64,000 nt of DNA from Pseudomonas fluorescens HK44 (lineage in GTDB: Bacteria > Pseudomonadota > Gammaproteobacteria > Pseudomonadales > Pseudomonadaceae): assembly GCF_000217955.3 (NCBI RefSeq), contig NZ_AFOY02000004.1:62001-126000 (forward strand), written 5' to 3'. The position numbers and the translations under genes are program-made. The notes under the pieces were generated by a model, which saw nothing but the letters and a program-made list of their open reading frames with translations, did not search any database and was not told where the DNA came from. Shown here piece after piece: positions 31,844 to 41,286 of this stretch. Numbering within the stretch: position 1 is the first letter of the stretch; each line of letters opens with the position of its first letter.

Positions 31844-34392
31844 GCCGAACCATGCCCCTTCCGGCAGCGCAATTGTCCGATCAGCCTGTCGTCCTGTTTA
31901 CGCTGATCTGGCAAGATCGGCGGCATGACTTCGATCCCCGACCTCGACCAACTGAACCCCGAACAACTGCGTGCACTCGCGGCGCAGTTGCTGCAACGCG
32001 TCTCGGCGCTTGGCGAGCAAGTCGAAACGATGGGCAAGACCGTCCAGATCATGGACAAGAAGATCCATCACGACAAAACGCTGATCGAAAAACTCAGCCA
32101 CGAGATCGCGCAGCTCAAGCGTTTCAAGTTCGCCAAACGCAGCGAGCAAATGAGCCCGGAACAGGCCAGTTTGCTCGACGATCTGATCGATACTGATATC
32201 GCTGCCATTGAAGCAGAGCTGGAGTCGCTGCAAGTTACTCCGGCACCGACCCAGGAAAAGCAGAAACCCAAGCGTCGCGCCTTGCCGCCTGAGTTTCCCC
32301 GCACGCTGATCCATCACGAGCCGGACAGCACGGAGTGTGCCTGTGGCTGCGCGCTCAAACGCATCGGTGAAGATGTCAGCGAGAAGCTCGATTACACACC
32401 TGGCGTGTTCACCGTGGAGCGCCATATCCGTGGCAAGTGGGTCTGCGACAGTTGCGAAACACTGATCCAGGCACCGGTGCCGGCGCAGGTGATCGACAAG
32501 GGCATCCCGACTGCGGGCTTGTTGGCCCACGTCATGATTGCGAAGTTTGCTGACCATCTGCCGCTGTATCGTCAGGAAGTCATGTTCGGCCGCGCCGGCT
32601 TGGCTATCCCGCGTTCGACCCTCGCCCAATGGGTTGGCGCCTGCGGTGTGCAGTTGCAGCCACTGGTCGATGCGCTGCGCGAAGTGGTGCTTGAACAGCC
32701 GGTCGTTCACGTTGATGAAACGCCGGTGCAAATGCTCATGCCGGGCACCAAGAAAACCCATCGTTCCTACGTTTGGGCTTACGCCACCAGCCCGTTTTTC
32801 GAAACCTCGGCTGTCGTTTACGACTTCAGCCTCAGCCGGGCCGGCGAGCATGCGCGTAACTTCCTGCAAGACTGGAAGGGCAAGCTGGTCTGCGATGATT
32901 TCGGCGGTTACAAGGCCAGCTTCGAACTCGGCGTGACTGAAATCGGCTGCATGGCCCATGCCCGGCGCAAGTTCTTCGAACTGCATGCGACCCACAAGAG
33001 CACGCTGGCTGAACAAGCCTTGCGTTACATGCAGGTGCTGTACGAGATCGAGGGGGAAATTAAGGATCTGGAACCGGACATACGCCGCCGAATACGGCAA
33101 GAAAAGGCGGTACCCGTGATGGATGCGTTGCATACCTGGATGGTTGCCCAGCGCGACATCGTGCACAACGGTTCGGCCATTGGCAGAGCCTTGGATTACA
33201 GCTTGAAACGCTGGACGGCGCTGTCGTGCTACCTCGATGACGGGGCTGTGCCCATCGATAATAATTGGTGTGAGGTGCGACACGAAGTCGCTTACAGAAG
33301 TTGTTCCCACTTGGAGGGAACCACCCGTGTCACCGGGTGAATCTAGAAGGCTGAATCAAGAGCGCCTTTGACAATGTAACGAGGCACCGCGAGGTGCGGG
33401 GTATCAATCGCGAGAGGCGTACCCTTCTGGCAGCCGTAGCCGGATGAGTGCTAGATAGTCGGTACGGTGAACACATGTGAACCTGCGTAAAGATCGTTAA
33501 ATTGAACGAGCGGAAATGGCTTATACGCTCGAACCAAAATGGTAACGGAGGTGGGAACAGCGTTTTTCAACTGCGCTTTCGTGACCCGCACGCCTCCCGG
33601 TCGATAGCAGGCACCTAACCCGACGTACTTCCGTAAGCGGAACGTGGAAATCCCGTATCGCTCCCTCCGGGGAAAGCCGTTTGCAAAAACTGCCCATGGC
33701 GGTGCGGGCGAAGGAACGAGGAAAAAGCGAACGCCATCCTGTAACGGGCTGGATAGAAGTTGAAACATCACTTCACGCGAAAGCGGGCAGACGTCCTCAT
33801 GGTCTCTCCTCACAAGAGAGTGTGTAGAACCCTTTCAACGGAAGGAGAGCAAATGAGCGCAGCAACACTGGAGTGTGCACCTTCTGGCACGACGTGGGAC
33901 GGCATCAACTGGGCCGATGTCCAACGTCGAGTAAGAGGGCTGCAAGCGCGTATTGTGAAGGCTATACAAGACGGCAGGCACAACAAGGCGAAAGCCCTGC
34001 AATGGTTGCTGACTCACTCGTTCAGCGGCAAAGCATTAGCCGTGAAACGGGTGTCTGAAAACAAAGGCAAAAACACCCCCGGCGTGGACAAGGTCACTTG
34101 GAATACACCGAGGGCCAAGATCCACGCGATAGAGTCGTTGAAGCGGCGCGGCTACTCGCCGCTTCCGCTTCGGAGAGTCCTTATTCCGAAGAAAAACGGT
34201 AAGACGAGACCTCTCGGAATACCCGCGATGAAATGCCGGGCCATGCAGGCGTTGCATTTGCTGGCCCTGGAACCGATAGCGGAGACCACCGCCGATCCGA
34301 ACTCTTACGGGTTCAGACCGGAACGCTCAACTGCGGATGCCGCAGCACAGTGCTTTGGTGTGCTGTCACGAAAAGCAAACGCAGAGTGGGTT

Positions 34393-36225
34393 TTAGAGGG
34401 CGACATTCAAGGCTGTTTCGACAATATTAGCCATGACTGGTTGATCGCCTACATCCCTATGGATAAAGCGATTTTGCAGAAATGGCTCAAGGCCGGCTAC
34501 GTCTACCAGAATGAGCTGTTCCCTAGCCACGCCGGAACCCCGCAGGGAGGCATCATTACGCCGCGTACGTTCTTGCATACTTTTCTCTCCGATGCCTGAG
34601 CCAGTCGACGTCTCGCTGGCGTTGAGCCCGGGATCCGGATCAATCCGAAACACCACCAAAATTTCGTCCTTATGAATTTCGACACGTTTGACCAGGCCGC
34701 GGATGATCTCGCGTTTTGTGACGAAATCCAGTGTGCCCAATCGGTCATGGACAGCCGCGGCAAACTCTTCGAGACGATTAATGACGAGAAACAACTCGCG
34801 CTGACCCACCTGATGACGCCGTGAGTCCTGAATCTGCTGATCAAGCTGTTCCAGGCGGCGCTTCAAGTTCCGCATCTTCGGATCAAAGTCCGTTTTGTCG
34901 ATCATACCCTCGGCATAACTATCGATGAGCCGCGACTTGCCTTTATCCAGCTGCAGTCGTTGTCGTTCCAGCGCTGCGGTATCAGGATTTGTTTGTTCTT
35001 TTTCTTCGAGGACACCCAGCCTGCGTTCATATTCATTCTTTAGCCTTCCAGGGTGGGCGAGCAGTTCAACAACCTGCTGCCAGACCAGTTCATCGAGACG
35101 ATCCGTTCGTATTTGCTGATTGTCACAGACGCGTTCGCCACCAAAGCGGTAGGCATCGGTTCCAATGCAACGATAATAGGCATAGTCCCGGCGTTGGCCT
35201 TTGGCCGCTGCCTTGCTGACCTTTTTACCGTAATAGGCGTAGTGACAATGGCCGCAAACGGTCAAGCCCTGAAGCAGGTAGACCGCACCATGACGGCGCT
35301 GACGTGCTCTGCGATTCTCGGCAAGCTGCTCTTGAACAGACTGAAACAATCCTTCGCTGACGATTGCCGGTACAGATATCTCGACCCACTGACCTGGATC
35401 CGTACGTACGGTTGAATACCCCTTCCTGGGCACCTTGGCACTGTGGCGTTGTGCGCGTATCCGAGGTAAACGATCACGCGTCTGTGTTTTGCCGAAAGCA
35501 GCTCGTCCCATGTAGGCTGGATTTTGCAATACCCCCCACACGGTACTGCGATCCCAGTACGGTTTACCTGAGGCGGTTAAGGTGCCTGCTGCCCCAAGGC
35601 GCCGTACCACTTCGCCAATGCTCAGTCGCTCCATCCCAATCCACTGAAATATGGCTCTGACCGTCGCCGCTTGTGGCAATTCGATGACGTACTGTGCAGG
35701 TGCTCCATCAAGTTGCTTACGAATGTAGCGATAACCGTAGGGCGCAGTCGAAAGCACATTGATGCTGCCGCGTTTGGCCGCATGAAGCTTGCCGCGACGA
35801 TTGCGCTCCATGATTTTGGCACGTTCATATTCCGCGATCATGCCCTGCATTTGCAGCAGCAACGACTCCTCCGGAGTGACGCCAATGGCATGATTGAGAA
35901 ACACAACCTGCACGCCACACGCCGATAGCTCTTCCATCAGCAATGCCTGATGAGCATATTTTCGCGACAGCCGGTCTGGGGACAGGACATAGAGACGTTC
36001 CATCAGACCAAGTGCAGCGCGGTCTCTGAGCCGTTCCAATTGTGGGCGAATCAGCGTCGCACCGCTGACGCCTGCGTCGACAAAGCGCATGTCCTCAGCC
36101 ACGTGGGCACCATCAGCCAAGATCCGCTCTGTCAACGCGGCAATCTGGCTTTCAATCGTGCCGCGTTTAGCCTGTTGGTCAGAGGACACGCGGGCGTAGA
36201 GCGCCACCATCACAGTCTGGCTCAT
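34393..36225 (-). CDS. Large serine recombinase
   Basis: The 610-residue frame begins MSQTVMVALYARVSSDQQAK, with catalytic Ser14 in YARVSSDQQ and the resolvase-fold Arg pair in YVLSPDRLSRK. It continues with the recombinase domain (APYGYRYI), a zinc ribbon (CGHCHYAYYGK ... YRCIGTDAYRFGGERVCDN) and a coiled coil (RQRLQLDKGKSRLIDSYAEG), ending in EILVVFRIDPDP. The last about 52 residues (from 34550 down) are read from the interrupted RT gene because no stop occurs inside the element. Serine recombinases of this type integrate and excise DNA between short att sites. Intact otherwise. Confidence 0.85.
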   Translation of the reverse strand: MSQTVMVALYARVSSDQQAKRGTIESQIAALTERILADGAHVAEDMRFVDAGVSGATLIRPQLERLRDRAALGLMERLYVLSPDRLSRKYAHQALLMEELSACGVQVVFLNHAIGVTPEESLLLQMQGMIAEYERAKIMERNRRGKLHAAKRGSINVLSTAPYGYRYIRKQLDGAPAQYVIELPQAATVRAIFQWIGMERLSIGEVVRRLGAAGTLTASGKPYWDRSTVWGVLQNPAYMGRAAFGKTQTRDRLPRIRAQRHSAKVPRKGYSTVRTDPGQWVEISVPAIVSEGLFQSVQEQLAENRRARQRRHGAVYLLQGLTVCGHCHYAYYGKKVSKAAAKGQRRDYAYYRCIGTDAYRFGGERVCDNQQIRTDRLDELVWQQVVELLAHPGRLKNEYERRLGVLEEKEQTNPDTAALERQRLQLDKGKSRLIDSYAEGMIDKTDFDPKMRNLKRRLEQLDQQIQDSRRHQVGQRELFLVINRLEEFAAAVHDRLGTLDFVTKREIIRGLVKRVEIHKDEILVVFRIDPDPGLNASETSTGSGIGEKSMQERTRRNDASLRGSGVAREQLILVDVAGLEPFLQNRFIHRDVGDQPVMANIVETALNVAL

Positions 36226-36548
36226 TGCTCACCTCGCTTGGCAGCACGATGCTTTGTCACAGAGGGCTGGGATGGCGACAATTCTGAGGAAGCCCGCGAT
36301 TCTGTCGGCTTAAGCTGCTCATAAGCCCTCTCGAGCTGTTCACAAGAGAACCGATTTGGTTCAAAAGCCAGACGAATATGTCAGATACGCGGTTTTCGGC
36401 TCATGACTGAAGTCTCCCATCAGTGGGGGTAATGCCCTCAATGACGAGAACAATCTCGACGTGGGGGCATCCTGCATGCCTTGGGGCGAAACTATCCCTG
36501 GCAATGCGCAGCCCCCATTTTATCCGAGAGTTTGCTCTGTTGTTGCCG
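34550..36548 (-). mobile_element. 2.0-kb serine-recombinase element nested in the intron RT
   Basis: The RT coding sequence is cut exactly between GGAGG(C) at 34545-34550 and (GG)CGTTCTC at 36548. Joining the flanks restores PQGGVLSPLL with no lost base. A GGC trinucleotide occurs at both edges and could be the crossover core. The only clear gene is a large serine recombinase on the minus strand. It is thus a minimal integrating element that carries little else. Confidence 0.7.
36222..36404 (-). pseudogene. Possible small gene upstream of the recombinase, with internal stop
   Basis: Minus-strand frame MSRKPRI-stop-HIRLAFEPNRFSCEQLER and on to TKHRAAKRGEQ, ending in TGA that overlaps the recombinase ATG as ATGA. 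The 61-codon length, the basic/Glu-rich composition and the coupling look gene-like, but the TGA at codon 8 breaks it. It could be an accessory or directionality protein; I do not recognise it. A later internal start is not evident. Confidence 0.4.
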
Positions 36549-37592
36549 GCGTTCTCTCGCCCTTGTTAGCCAATTTATTCCTGCATTACGCCTTTGATCG
36601 TTGGATGGGCAGGACGCATCGCGGCGTACCGTTTGAGCGGTATGCCGACGATATTGTTATTCACTGCACAAGGATGAGCGAGGCTGTTCGAATCAGGGAG
36701 AGCCTGACGCGACGGATGAGTGAAGTGGGTCTGACCATCAACGAAGAAAAGTCGAAGATTGTCTACATCGACACATTCGAGCGGCACAATGTCGCGACGA
36801 GCTTCACCTTTCTTGGATATGACTTCAAGGTGCGAACCCTGAGGAACTCCAAGGGCGAACTCTTTCGTAAGTGCATTCTGGGAGCGTCGATGAAGGCGAT
36901 GCGCAGGATGGTAGACACGATCAAACACTGGCGCATCCATCGATCCACGACGGATGACCTGAGGGATTTTTCTCGCAGGTACAACGCTGTGATTCGAGGA
37001 TGGATCGAATACTACGGTAAATTCTGGTACAGAAACTTCAGCTATCGATTGTGGAGCGCGTTGCAATCGCGCCTGCTCAAATGGATGAAGAGCAAGTACC
37101 GAATCTCTATACGTCAAGCGGAGCATCGGCTGCGTCTTGTTCGAAGAGAGAATCCGGAGCTGTTCGCGCATTGGTATTTACTACGTGCATCGAATGTGTG
37201 ATCAAGAGCCGTATGACGGGAGACTGTCACGTACGGTTCTGTGAGCAGCCGAGGGGTGAAATTTCCTTCGGCTGACTCGACTTGCTGGGTCGCTACGCAG
37301 CGGCAAACGCGCCGCTGCGATCATGAGTTTGATCCAGTCGGCCCGGAACAATGGGCACGATCCGTATGCCTACCTGAAGGATGTGCTGACGCGCCTGCCT
37401 ACGCAGCGGGCGAGTGAGATTGCAGCGCTGCTGCCGCATAGGTGGCGTCCGGCTTAGTCGTGCAAGACGGTTTGCCCGTGCGCTTACGAATGGACGTCAC
37501 TATCCCCAGTACTTCGGATTGCCGGAGGGGAGGGATAAGACCCTTTCAGCCGGTTCATCCTTTCGAGCTATAGGATTATTTGCAAACGGGCG

Positions 37593-38280
37593 TTACCGTA
37601 GGGCTAACCTTTTGTACAAGGTCGTTCGCGATATACCAAGCTCTTTGGCAGCCGCTGTAACGTTGCCCTGATGGGATAGCAGAACGTGCTCGATCATATC
37701 TCGCGTAGCATCCGAGAGGTTCCGGGCCGGTGCACTGGTGTTGCCTAATATCTCTTCTGGAAGGTGATTTACAGTAATAAAGGGAGCGCCTTCGGCAAGA
37801 ACTGAAGCAAGGCCTGCTACGTTTTCCAACTGCCGCAGATTCCCTGGCCAGTCATATGCATGGAGCATCGCCCGCGCCTCGGCATTCAGTCTTGGGTAGC
37901 CAGAACGCTGAAAAAAAGCATCAATCAGCTGTTCCTTGTCGAGCCGCTGATCCAGTGATGGCAACGCGACACGTAGCCCATCTAGACGGTAAAAAAGGTC
38001 TTCGCGGAAGTCACCATTAGCCACTAATGCGGGTAGCGACCGATGAGTGGCGGCGAGAATGTGGGCCTTCAACGGAATAGCTGTTGTGCTGCCGACTCGC
38101 GTTATTTGCCGTTCTTGCAGAGCGCGTAATAACCTGCTTTGAAGGGTTAATGGCATGTCGCCAATTTCGTCCAGTAGCAGAATACCGTCCTTAGCTGCCT
38201 CAAGAAGCCCCATAGAGCCACCCTTACGGGCACCTGTGAAGCTTCCTTCAGTGTGTCCGAAAAGTTCAGATTGGTTATGC
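37593..38280 (-). pseudogene. C-terminal half of a sigma-54-dependent regulator
   Basis: The frame (from 38280) reads ELFGHTEGSFTGARKGG (the GAFTGA loop that contacts sigma-54, here GSFTGA), LLLDEIGDMPLTLQSRLL (Walker B), RVALPSLDQR, the sensor-II part NLRQLENVAG and a Fis-type helix-turn-helix NVTAAAKELGISRTTLYKRL. The Walker A motif and the N-terminal signal domain are missing, cut by an IS3 fragment at about 38283. It would bind DNA but not activate. It may have controlled the nearby VOC or hydratase genes. Confidence 0.8.
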
Positions 38281-38335
38281 CGCTAGGCCCAGGCTCTCAC
38301 GATACTCAACGGGACTGAGAGTGCCGAGGGGGGCA
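38275..38335 (-). mobile_element. IS3-family transposase C-terminal scrap
   Basis: Minus strand reads LGTLSPVEYRESLGLAA and stop, the common end of IS3-group OrfB transposases. It abuts the truncated sigma-54 regulator, so an IS3 insertion and deletion explains the lost regulator N-terminus. The remaining 38336-38418 shows no gene. Confidence 0.55.
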
Positions 38336-38419
38336 GTTCGGTGTCGGCGTCAACACCATCTCTTCTTCCGTCTCCTTATCTAGGTCAAGCCATCGACCGA
38401 GTTTGTGGCACCAACAAAG

Positions 38420-38468
38420 AAGCCCGTGATGCCTCAAACACTCATAAGTGAAAGGGCAAGACGGGCTT
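38420..38468 (-). terminator. Hairpin downstream of the VOC gene
   Basis: AAGCCCGT (38420-38427) pairs with ACGGGCTT (38461-38468). It lies 23 bases beyond the stop of the minus-strand VOC gene and is consistent with a terminator for it, although the loop is long. Confidence 0.45.
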
Positions 38469-38490
38469 TATTGGGTGCGGCTGGTGATGT

Positions 38491-38910
38491 TTATTTGGTG
38501 ATTGGCTGGTGTACTTCGATGATGTTTCCGTCCGGGTCTTGCAAGAAGATCTGGTACCAGTTAGCCATGGCCCAAACACCGTAGTCCGCATACGGAATCT
38601 TCAGCTCTTCCAGGCGCTTTTTGAAGCCTTCGATATCGTCCGTACGGAAGCAGAAATGGCCGCTGTGCAGAGGGTTGATCGCCTGGTTCATGCGGAAGCT
38701 GAGGTCGATGTCCTTGGTCGCTAGGTGGAACTCAACAGCCCCGTCAGTCACGAAATCGACTTCCGCACTGTAGCCATGGGCCGTATCGGTGTTGCAACGC
38801 ACGTGCTCTTCATCCTCGATGCGATCGAGGTCGAAGATAGAGCGGTAAAACGACGAAAGGCGACCGACGTTTTCCGAGCAGAGGTTCATGTGATGGAAAT
38901 GAAATTTCAT
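38491..38910 (-). CDS. VOC-family (glyoxalase/dioxygenase fold) protein
   Basis: A 139-residue protein with two beta-alpha-beta-beta-beta modules: FHFHHMNLCSENVGRLSSFY at the N-terminus and HFCFRTDDIEGFKKRLEEL later, ending in FLQDPDGNIIEVHQP. The His near residue 7, His in SGHFCFR and Glu in IIEVHQP would form the metal site typical of the family. Substrate unknown; VOC proteins in such clusters act as epimerases, isomerases or lyases on CoA esters or aromatic compounds. It is divergent from the hydratase gene at 39219, sharing a 308-bp gap. Confidence 0.75.
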   Translation of the reverse strand: MKFHFHHMNLCSENVGRLSSFYRSIFDLDRIEDEEHVRCNTDTAHGYSAEVDFVTDGAVEFHLATKDIDLSFRMNQAINPLHSGHFCFRTDDIEGFKKRLEELKIPYADYGVWAMANWYQIFLQDPDGNIIEVHQPITK

Positions 38911-39218
38911 GGCTGATCCTTCGAATTGTATTTGGAAGTAAGGGGCTCATGCCTTGGTACATCCCGCGCCAGTAGGGCATTTGTGGGACGGCTATGGCTC
39001 TGCTGACAGCCTTGATACCCCCTTGAGAGGTGGGCCAGTGGCTGCCGACGGGCTCATATTAAACAGATTCAAATGTGAATTGAAAGATGCATCTGTGAGA
39101 TATTGTTGTCGATTGTGCTTTACAGCATCGGGTTTTTGCGTGATAGGATGCACTCACACAACAACAATTTCACCAGCGAATCGTGATTTGCGATCGCTAG
39201 GTAGAGGAGGAAAACTCC
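38911..39218. promoter_or_regulatory. Divergent VOC-hydratase intergenic region
   Basis: This 308-bp gap lies between genes transcribed in opposite directions, so it should hold promoters for both. An AACAACAA motif at 39160-39167 fits an Hfq/Crc target in the hydratase leader, and AGGAGG at 39205-39210 is the ribosome-binding site. No gene is supported here. Confidence 0.5.
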
Positions 39219-40052
39219 ATGCGTGAACAAATCAACTCGGCACCAAGTCGACTCGAAACCTGCTCCATTAGTAACGCGCGTCGTGTAGCTGCAATGCTGG
39301 ATCTGCCTTCAGAGGGACTTGTAGAAGGTACGGCTCTGCCTCGTGGTTGGCATTTCACGTTGCTGGGAGCGGATACTATGAGGTCTCAGCTGCGTGGAGA
39401 TGGCTTTCCAGGGTTAGGGATTCCGCTTCCAGAATTGGGGCTTCCCCGCTTACTGCAGGTTGGACGGACTGTGTCCTTTCGCGGCGATATCCCCATTGGC
39501 GCCAATATCACCCGACTTAGCTCGATAACCAGCCTCGAAAGAAAATCAACTCGGTCGGGCGAAATCGCTATCGTCGTCGTTGATCATCGATTGGTCGTTG
39601 TTGGTGAGTCAGAGCCTGCTATCAACGAAACCCAAACATTCTTTTTGTTGCCTGCGAGCTCCGAGCGGCCCTCGTATGAGGCTGAGCCAGAGCCCGTTAC
39701 GTTGAGCCGGCAGAAGTCCTTCACCCCAGATGACACGCTGTTATTTCAATACTCCGCCTTAGGGTTCAACTCGCACAAAATTCACCTCGACAGGGCCTAT
39801 GCGCGAGATGTCGAAGGGTTTCCCGATCTTGTTGTGAATGGGGGCCTGACAACCTTATTACTGACTGAGTATTTGCGAACCGAACTTAAGGTCACGCCTA
39901 GGCAGTTGAAAATTAAGTACACGGCGCCGTTGTTCAGTGGCCGCTCCTTGACCATCGCGGATGACAGTCAAGGCGATGTGTTGAATATCAAGGTGTTCAA
40001 TAACTACGGAGAAGTGGCTGCGCAAATGGAGGTGGAAGCTTATGAGTATTAA
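39219..40052 (+). CDS. FAS1-like/MaoC-type acyl-CoA hydratase
   Basis: The 277-residue protein resembles fumaryl/itaconyl/mesaconyl-CoA hydratases of the double hot-dog type. The C-terminal hot dog has LLFQYSALGFNSHKIHLDRA (hydratase motif with catalytic Asn/His region N-S-H-K-I-H) and LVVNGGLTTLLLTEYLR. The N-terminal half (LPRGWHFTLLGADTMRSQL, LPRLLQVGRTVSFRGDIPI) is the degenerate first hot dog. The enzyme should add water across the double bond of an enoyl-CoA. Its gene overlaps that of the CoA-transferase by 11 bases, so the two probably act in sequence on one substrate. Confidence 0.75.
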   Translation: MREQINSAPSRLETCSISNARRVAAMLDLPSEGLVEGTALPRGWHFTLLGADTMRSQLRGDGFPGLGIPLPELGLPRLLQVGRTVSFRGDIPIGANITRLSSITSLERKSTRSGEIAIVVVDHRLVVVGESEPAINETQTFFLLPASSERPSYEAEPEPVTLSRQKSFTPDDTLLFQYSALGFNSHKIHLDRAYARDVEGFPDLVVNGGLTTLLLTEYLRTELKVTPRQLKIKYTAPLFSGRSLTIADDSQGDVLNIKVFNNYGEVAAQMEVEAYEY

Positions 40053-41250
40053 GCCTCTTGAAGGTATCCGTGTGTTGGATCTCACGAGTGTTGTCGTTGG
40101 CCCGGCGTGCTCTGCTCGGCTTGCGCAGTACGGCGCAGAGATCATTAAAGTGGAGAGCCCAGAAGGAGACCTAATGAGAGGGTTGGGTGGTACTTCACCT
40201 ACCGGCCAACACTCAGGCGCCTACCTTCATTTGAATCGCGGTAAGCGCAATATTTGCCTCAACCTGAAACAAGCCGGCGCGGGTGAAGTGATGGATAGGC
40301 TGGTTGAATCAGCTGATGTGATCATTGCCAATATGCGGCCTCAGGCGCTGGTCAAACTCGGAATCGATTCGGAGAGTATTCTGCAGCAGTACCCTGAAAA
40401 GATTTATTGCCTGATAACAGGGTATGGCACCGACGGCCCCTACGCAGGTGAGCCGACATACGACAGCGTGATCCAGGCGGCTACAGGCATGACCGGTCTC
40501 TCGCTCGCACGTGATGGGGTGCCACGGTATGTCCCGATGCTGATCTGCGACCATGTCGTAGGCGAAATAGCGGCAGGTTCGATTGTCTCTGCACTCTATC
40601 ACCGCCGCGAAACCGGTCTGGGCGTTAGCCTGGAGATCCCTATGTTCGAAACCATGTCCGCGTTCGTGCTGCAAGAGCACTTGGCGCAACAGAGTTTTGA
40701 TCCACCTGTTGGGCCTGCTGGTGATCAGAGGCTTCTAAGTCCCCACAACAAGCCAGTACAGACTGCCGATGGATGGATTTCATTTACGGTCAATACCGAC
40801 GCTCAGGTCATCGCCTTTTTAGAGACGGTTGGGAAAGCAGATTTGATTGGTGATCCTCGGTTCTCCTCAGTCGCTGGGCGTGCGGAAAACGTGAGGGAGT
40901 GGTTTGAGATCCGAGGGGCGCCTCTGCTTGAGAAGACGACAGCGCAATGGTTGGCCGACTTTCGGACTGCAGACCTAGCAGCAAAACCCTGTCACACGCT
41001 CGAGACGCTCCCTAACGATCCTCATCTCCAGGCCGTTGGTCTTATCGACTATGAGATCCACCCCACGGAAGGAAAGGTTGCTTGCATACGTTCCACGATC
41101 AGCTTCAACGGTAGTTACTTGGATGCCGGTGTCCCAAGCCAGCCGAAGGGTTGGGAGACCAGAAAGCTGCTTGAGGAGTTGGGCTTCGATTCTGAGGCTA
41201 TCGACAATCTGGTTTCTACCCGGGCGGCCTTGGTAGCTCAAAGGGTTTAG
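40042..41250 (+). CDS. Class III (CaiB/BaiF) CoA-transferase
   Basis: A 402-residue Frc-like enzyme that moves CoA between carboxylic acids. The N-terminus PLEGIRVLDLTSVVVGPACS, the GDLMRGLGG loop, ALVKLGIDSE, GYGTDGPYAGEPTYDSVIQA and catalytic Asp170 (LICDHVVGEI) are all present; the C-terminal VGLIDYEIHPTEGKV is usual. In the context of a hydratase and dehydrogenase it should activate an organic acid to its CoA ester. Translation is coupled to the hydratase by an 11-base overlap. Confidence 0.9.
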   Translation: MSIKPLEGIRVLDLTSVVVGPACSARLAQYGAEIIKVESPEGDLMRGLGGTSPTGQHSGAYLHLNRGKRNICLNLKQAGAGEVMDRLVESADVIIANMRPQALVKLGIDSESILQQYPEKIYCLITGYGTDGPYAGEPTYDSVIQAATGMTGLSLARDGVPRYVPMLICDHVVGEIAAGSIVSALYHRRETGLGVSLEIPMFETMSAFVLQEHLAQQSFDPPVGPAGDQRLLSPHNKPVQTADGWISFTVNTDAQVIAFLETVGKADLIGDPRFSSVAGRAENVREWFEIRGAPLLEKTTAQWLADFRTADLAAKPCHTLETLPNDPHLQAVGLIDYEIHPTEGKVACIRSTISFNGSYLDAGVPSQPKGWETRKLLEELGFDSEAIDNLVSTRAALVAQRV

Positions 41251-41286
41251 TGGGTGCCGAAAACAACAAGACGTGAAGGTGGAGTA

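Larger units (their letters stand above)
33853..37201 (+). pseudogene. Group II intron RT/maturase, disrupted by a recombinase element
   Basis: The first part (33853-34549) encodes MSAATLECAPSG, GVDKVTWNTPRAK, YSPLPLRRVLIPKKNGKTRP, SYGFRPERSTADAA, GDIQGCFDNISHDWL and ends at GTPQGG. The second part (36549-37201) continues VLSPLLANLFLHYAFDRW, the active-site RYADDIVIH and the maturase and DNA-binding regions to the stop at 37201. The break therefore falls between the conserved PQGG and SPLLAN blocks. Joined, the RT would be intact, about 450 residues, so precise excision of the insert could restore it. Confidence 0.88.
33275..37281 (+). mobile_element. Group II intron 2 (in IS66-2 tnpC), itself interrupted
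   Basis: The 5' end GTGCGACACG at 33275 matches the bacterial GUGCGAC consensus. Domain V is visible at 37206-37239 (GAGCCGTATG ... CACGTACGGTTC), followed by a domain VI hairpin and the end CTCGAC at 37281. Without the 2.0-kb insert the intron is about 2.0 kb. The same 3' end is found at 21219 in another IS66 fragment. It lies in the sense direction of tnpC. Confidence 0.85.
31925..37457 (+). pseudogene. tnpC: IS66 TnpC transposase, split by nested elements
   Basis: Residues 1-450 (31925-33274) include the coiled coil (KKIHHDKTLIEKLSHEIAQL), Cys motif ECACGCALKRIGEDVSE, catalytic region VHVDETPVQML and the terminal PIDNNWCE, where the final Glu is the third catalytic acid. The C-terminal exon resumes at 37282 and encodes SLIQSARNNGHDPYAYLKDV to stop at 37457. 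About 14 codons between Glu and LFAGSL are missing, so the gene would not be restored by intron splicing. Element is dead. Confidence 0.85.
31140..37487 (+). mobile_element. IS66 element 2, interrupted by a nested intron/recombinase
   Basis: tnpA, tnpB and tnpC run on the plus strand, and the right end is CGTGCGCTTAC at 37477-37487, the reverse complement of an IS66 GTAAGCG terminus. tnpC is split at 33275 by a group II intron, which is split again by a serine-recombinase element. Proteins differ from element 1, so the two are different IS66 species that came together head to head and not an inverted duplication. Confidence 0.85.

Noticed and set aside
31898..33310. 470-codon minus-strand ORF opposite IS66 TnpC
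   Set aside because: It mirrors the whole tnpC exon; the plus strand has recognisable catalytic motifs, the minus strand none.
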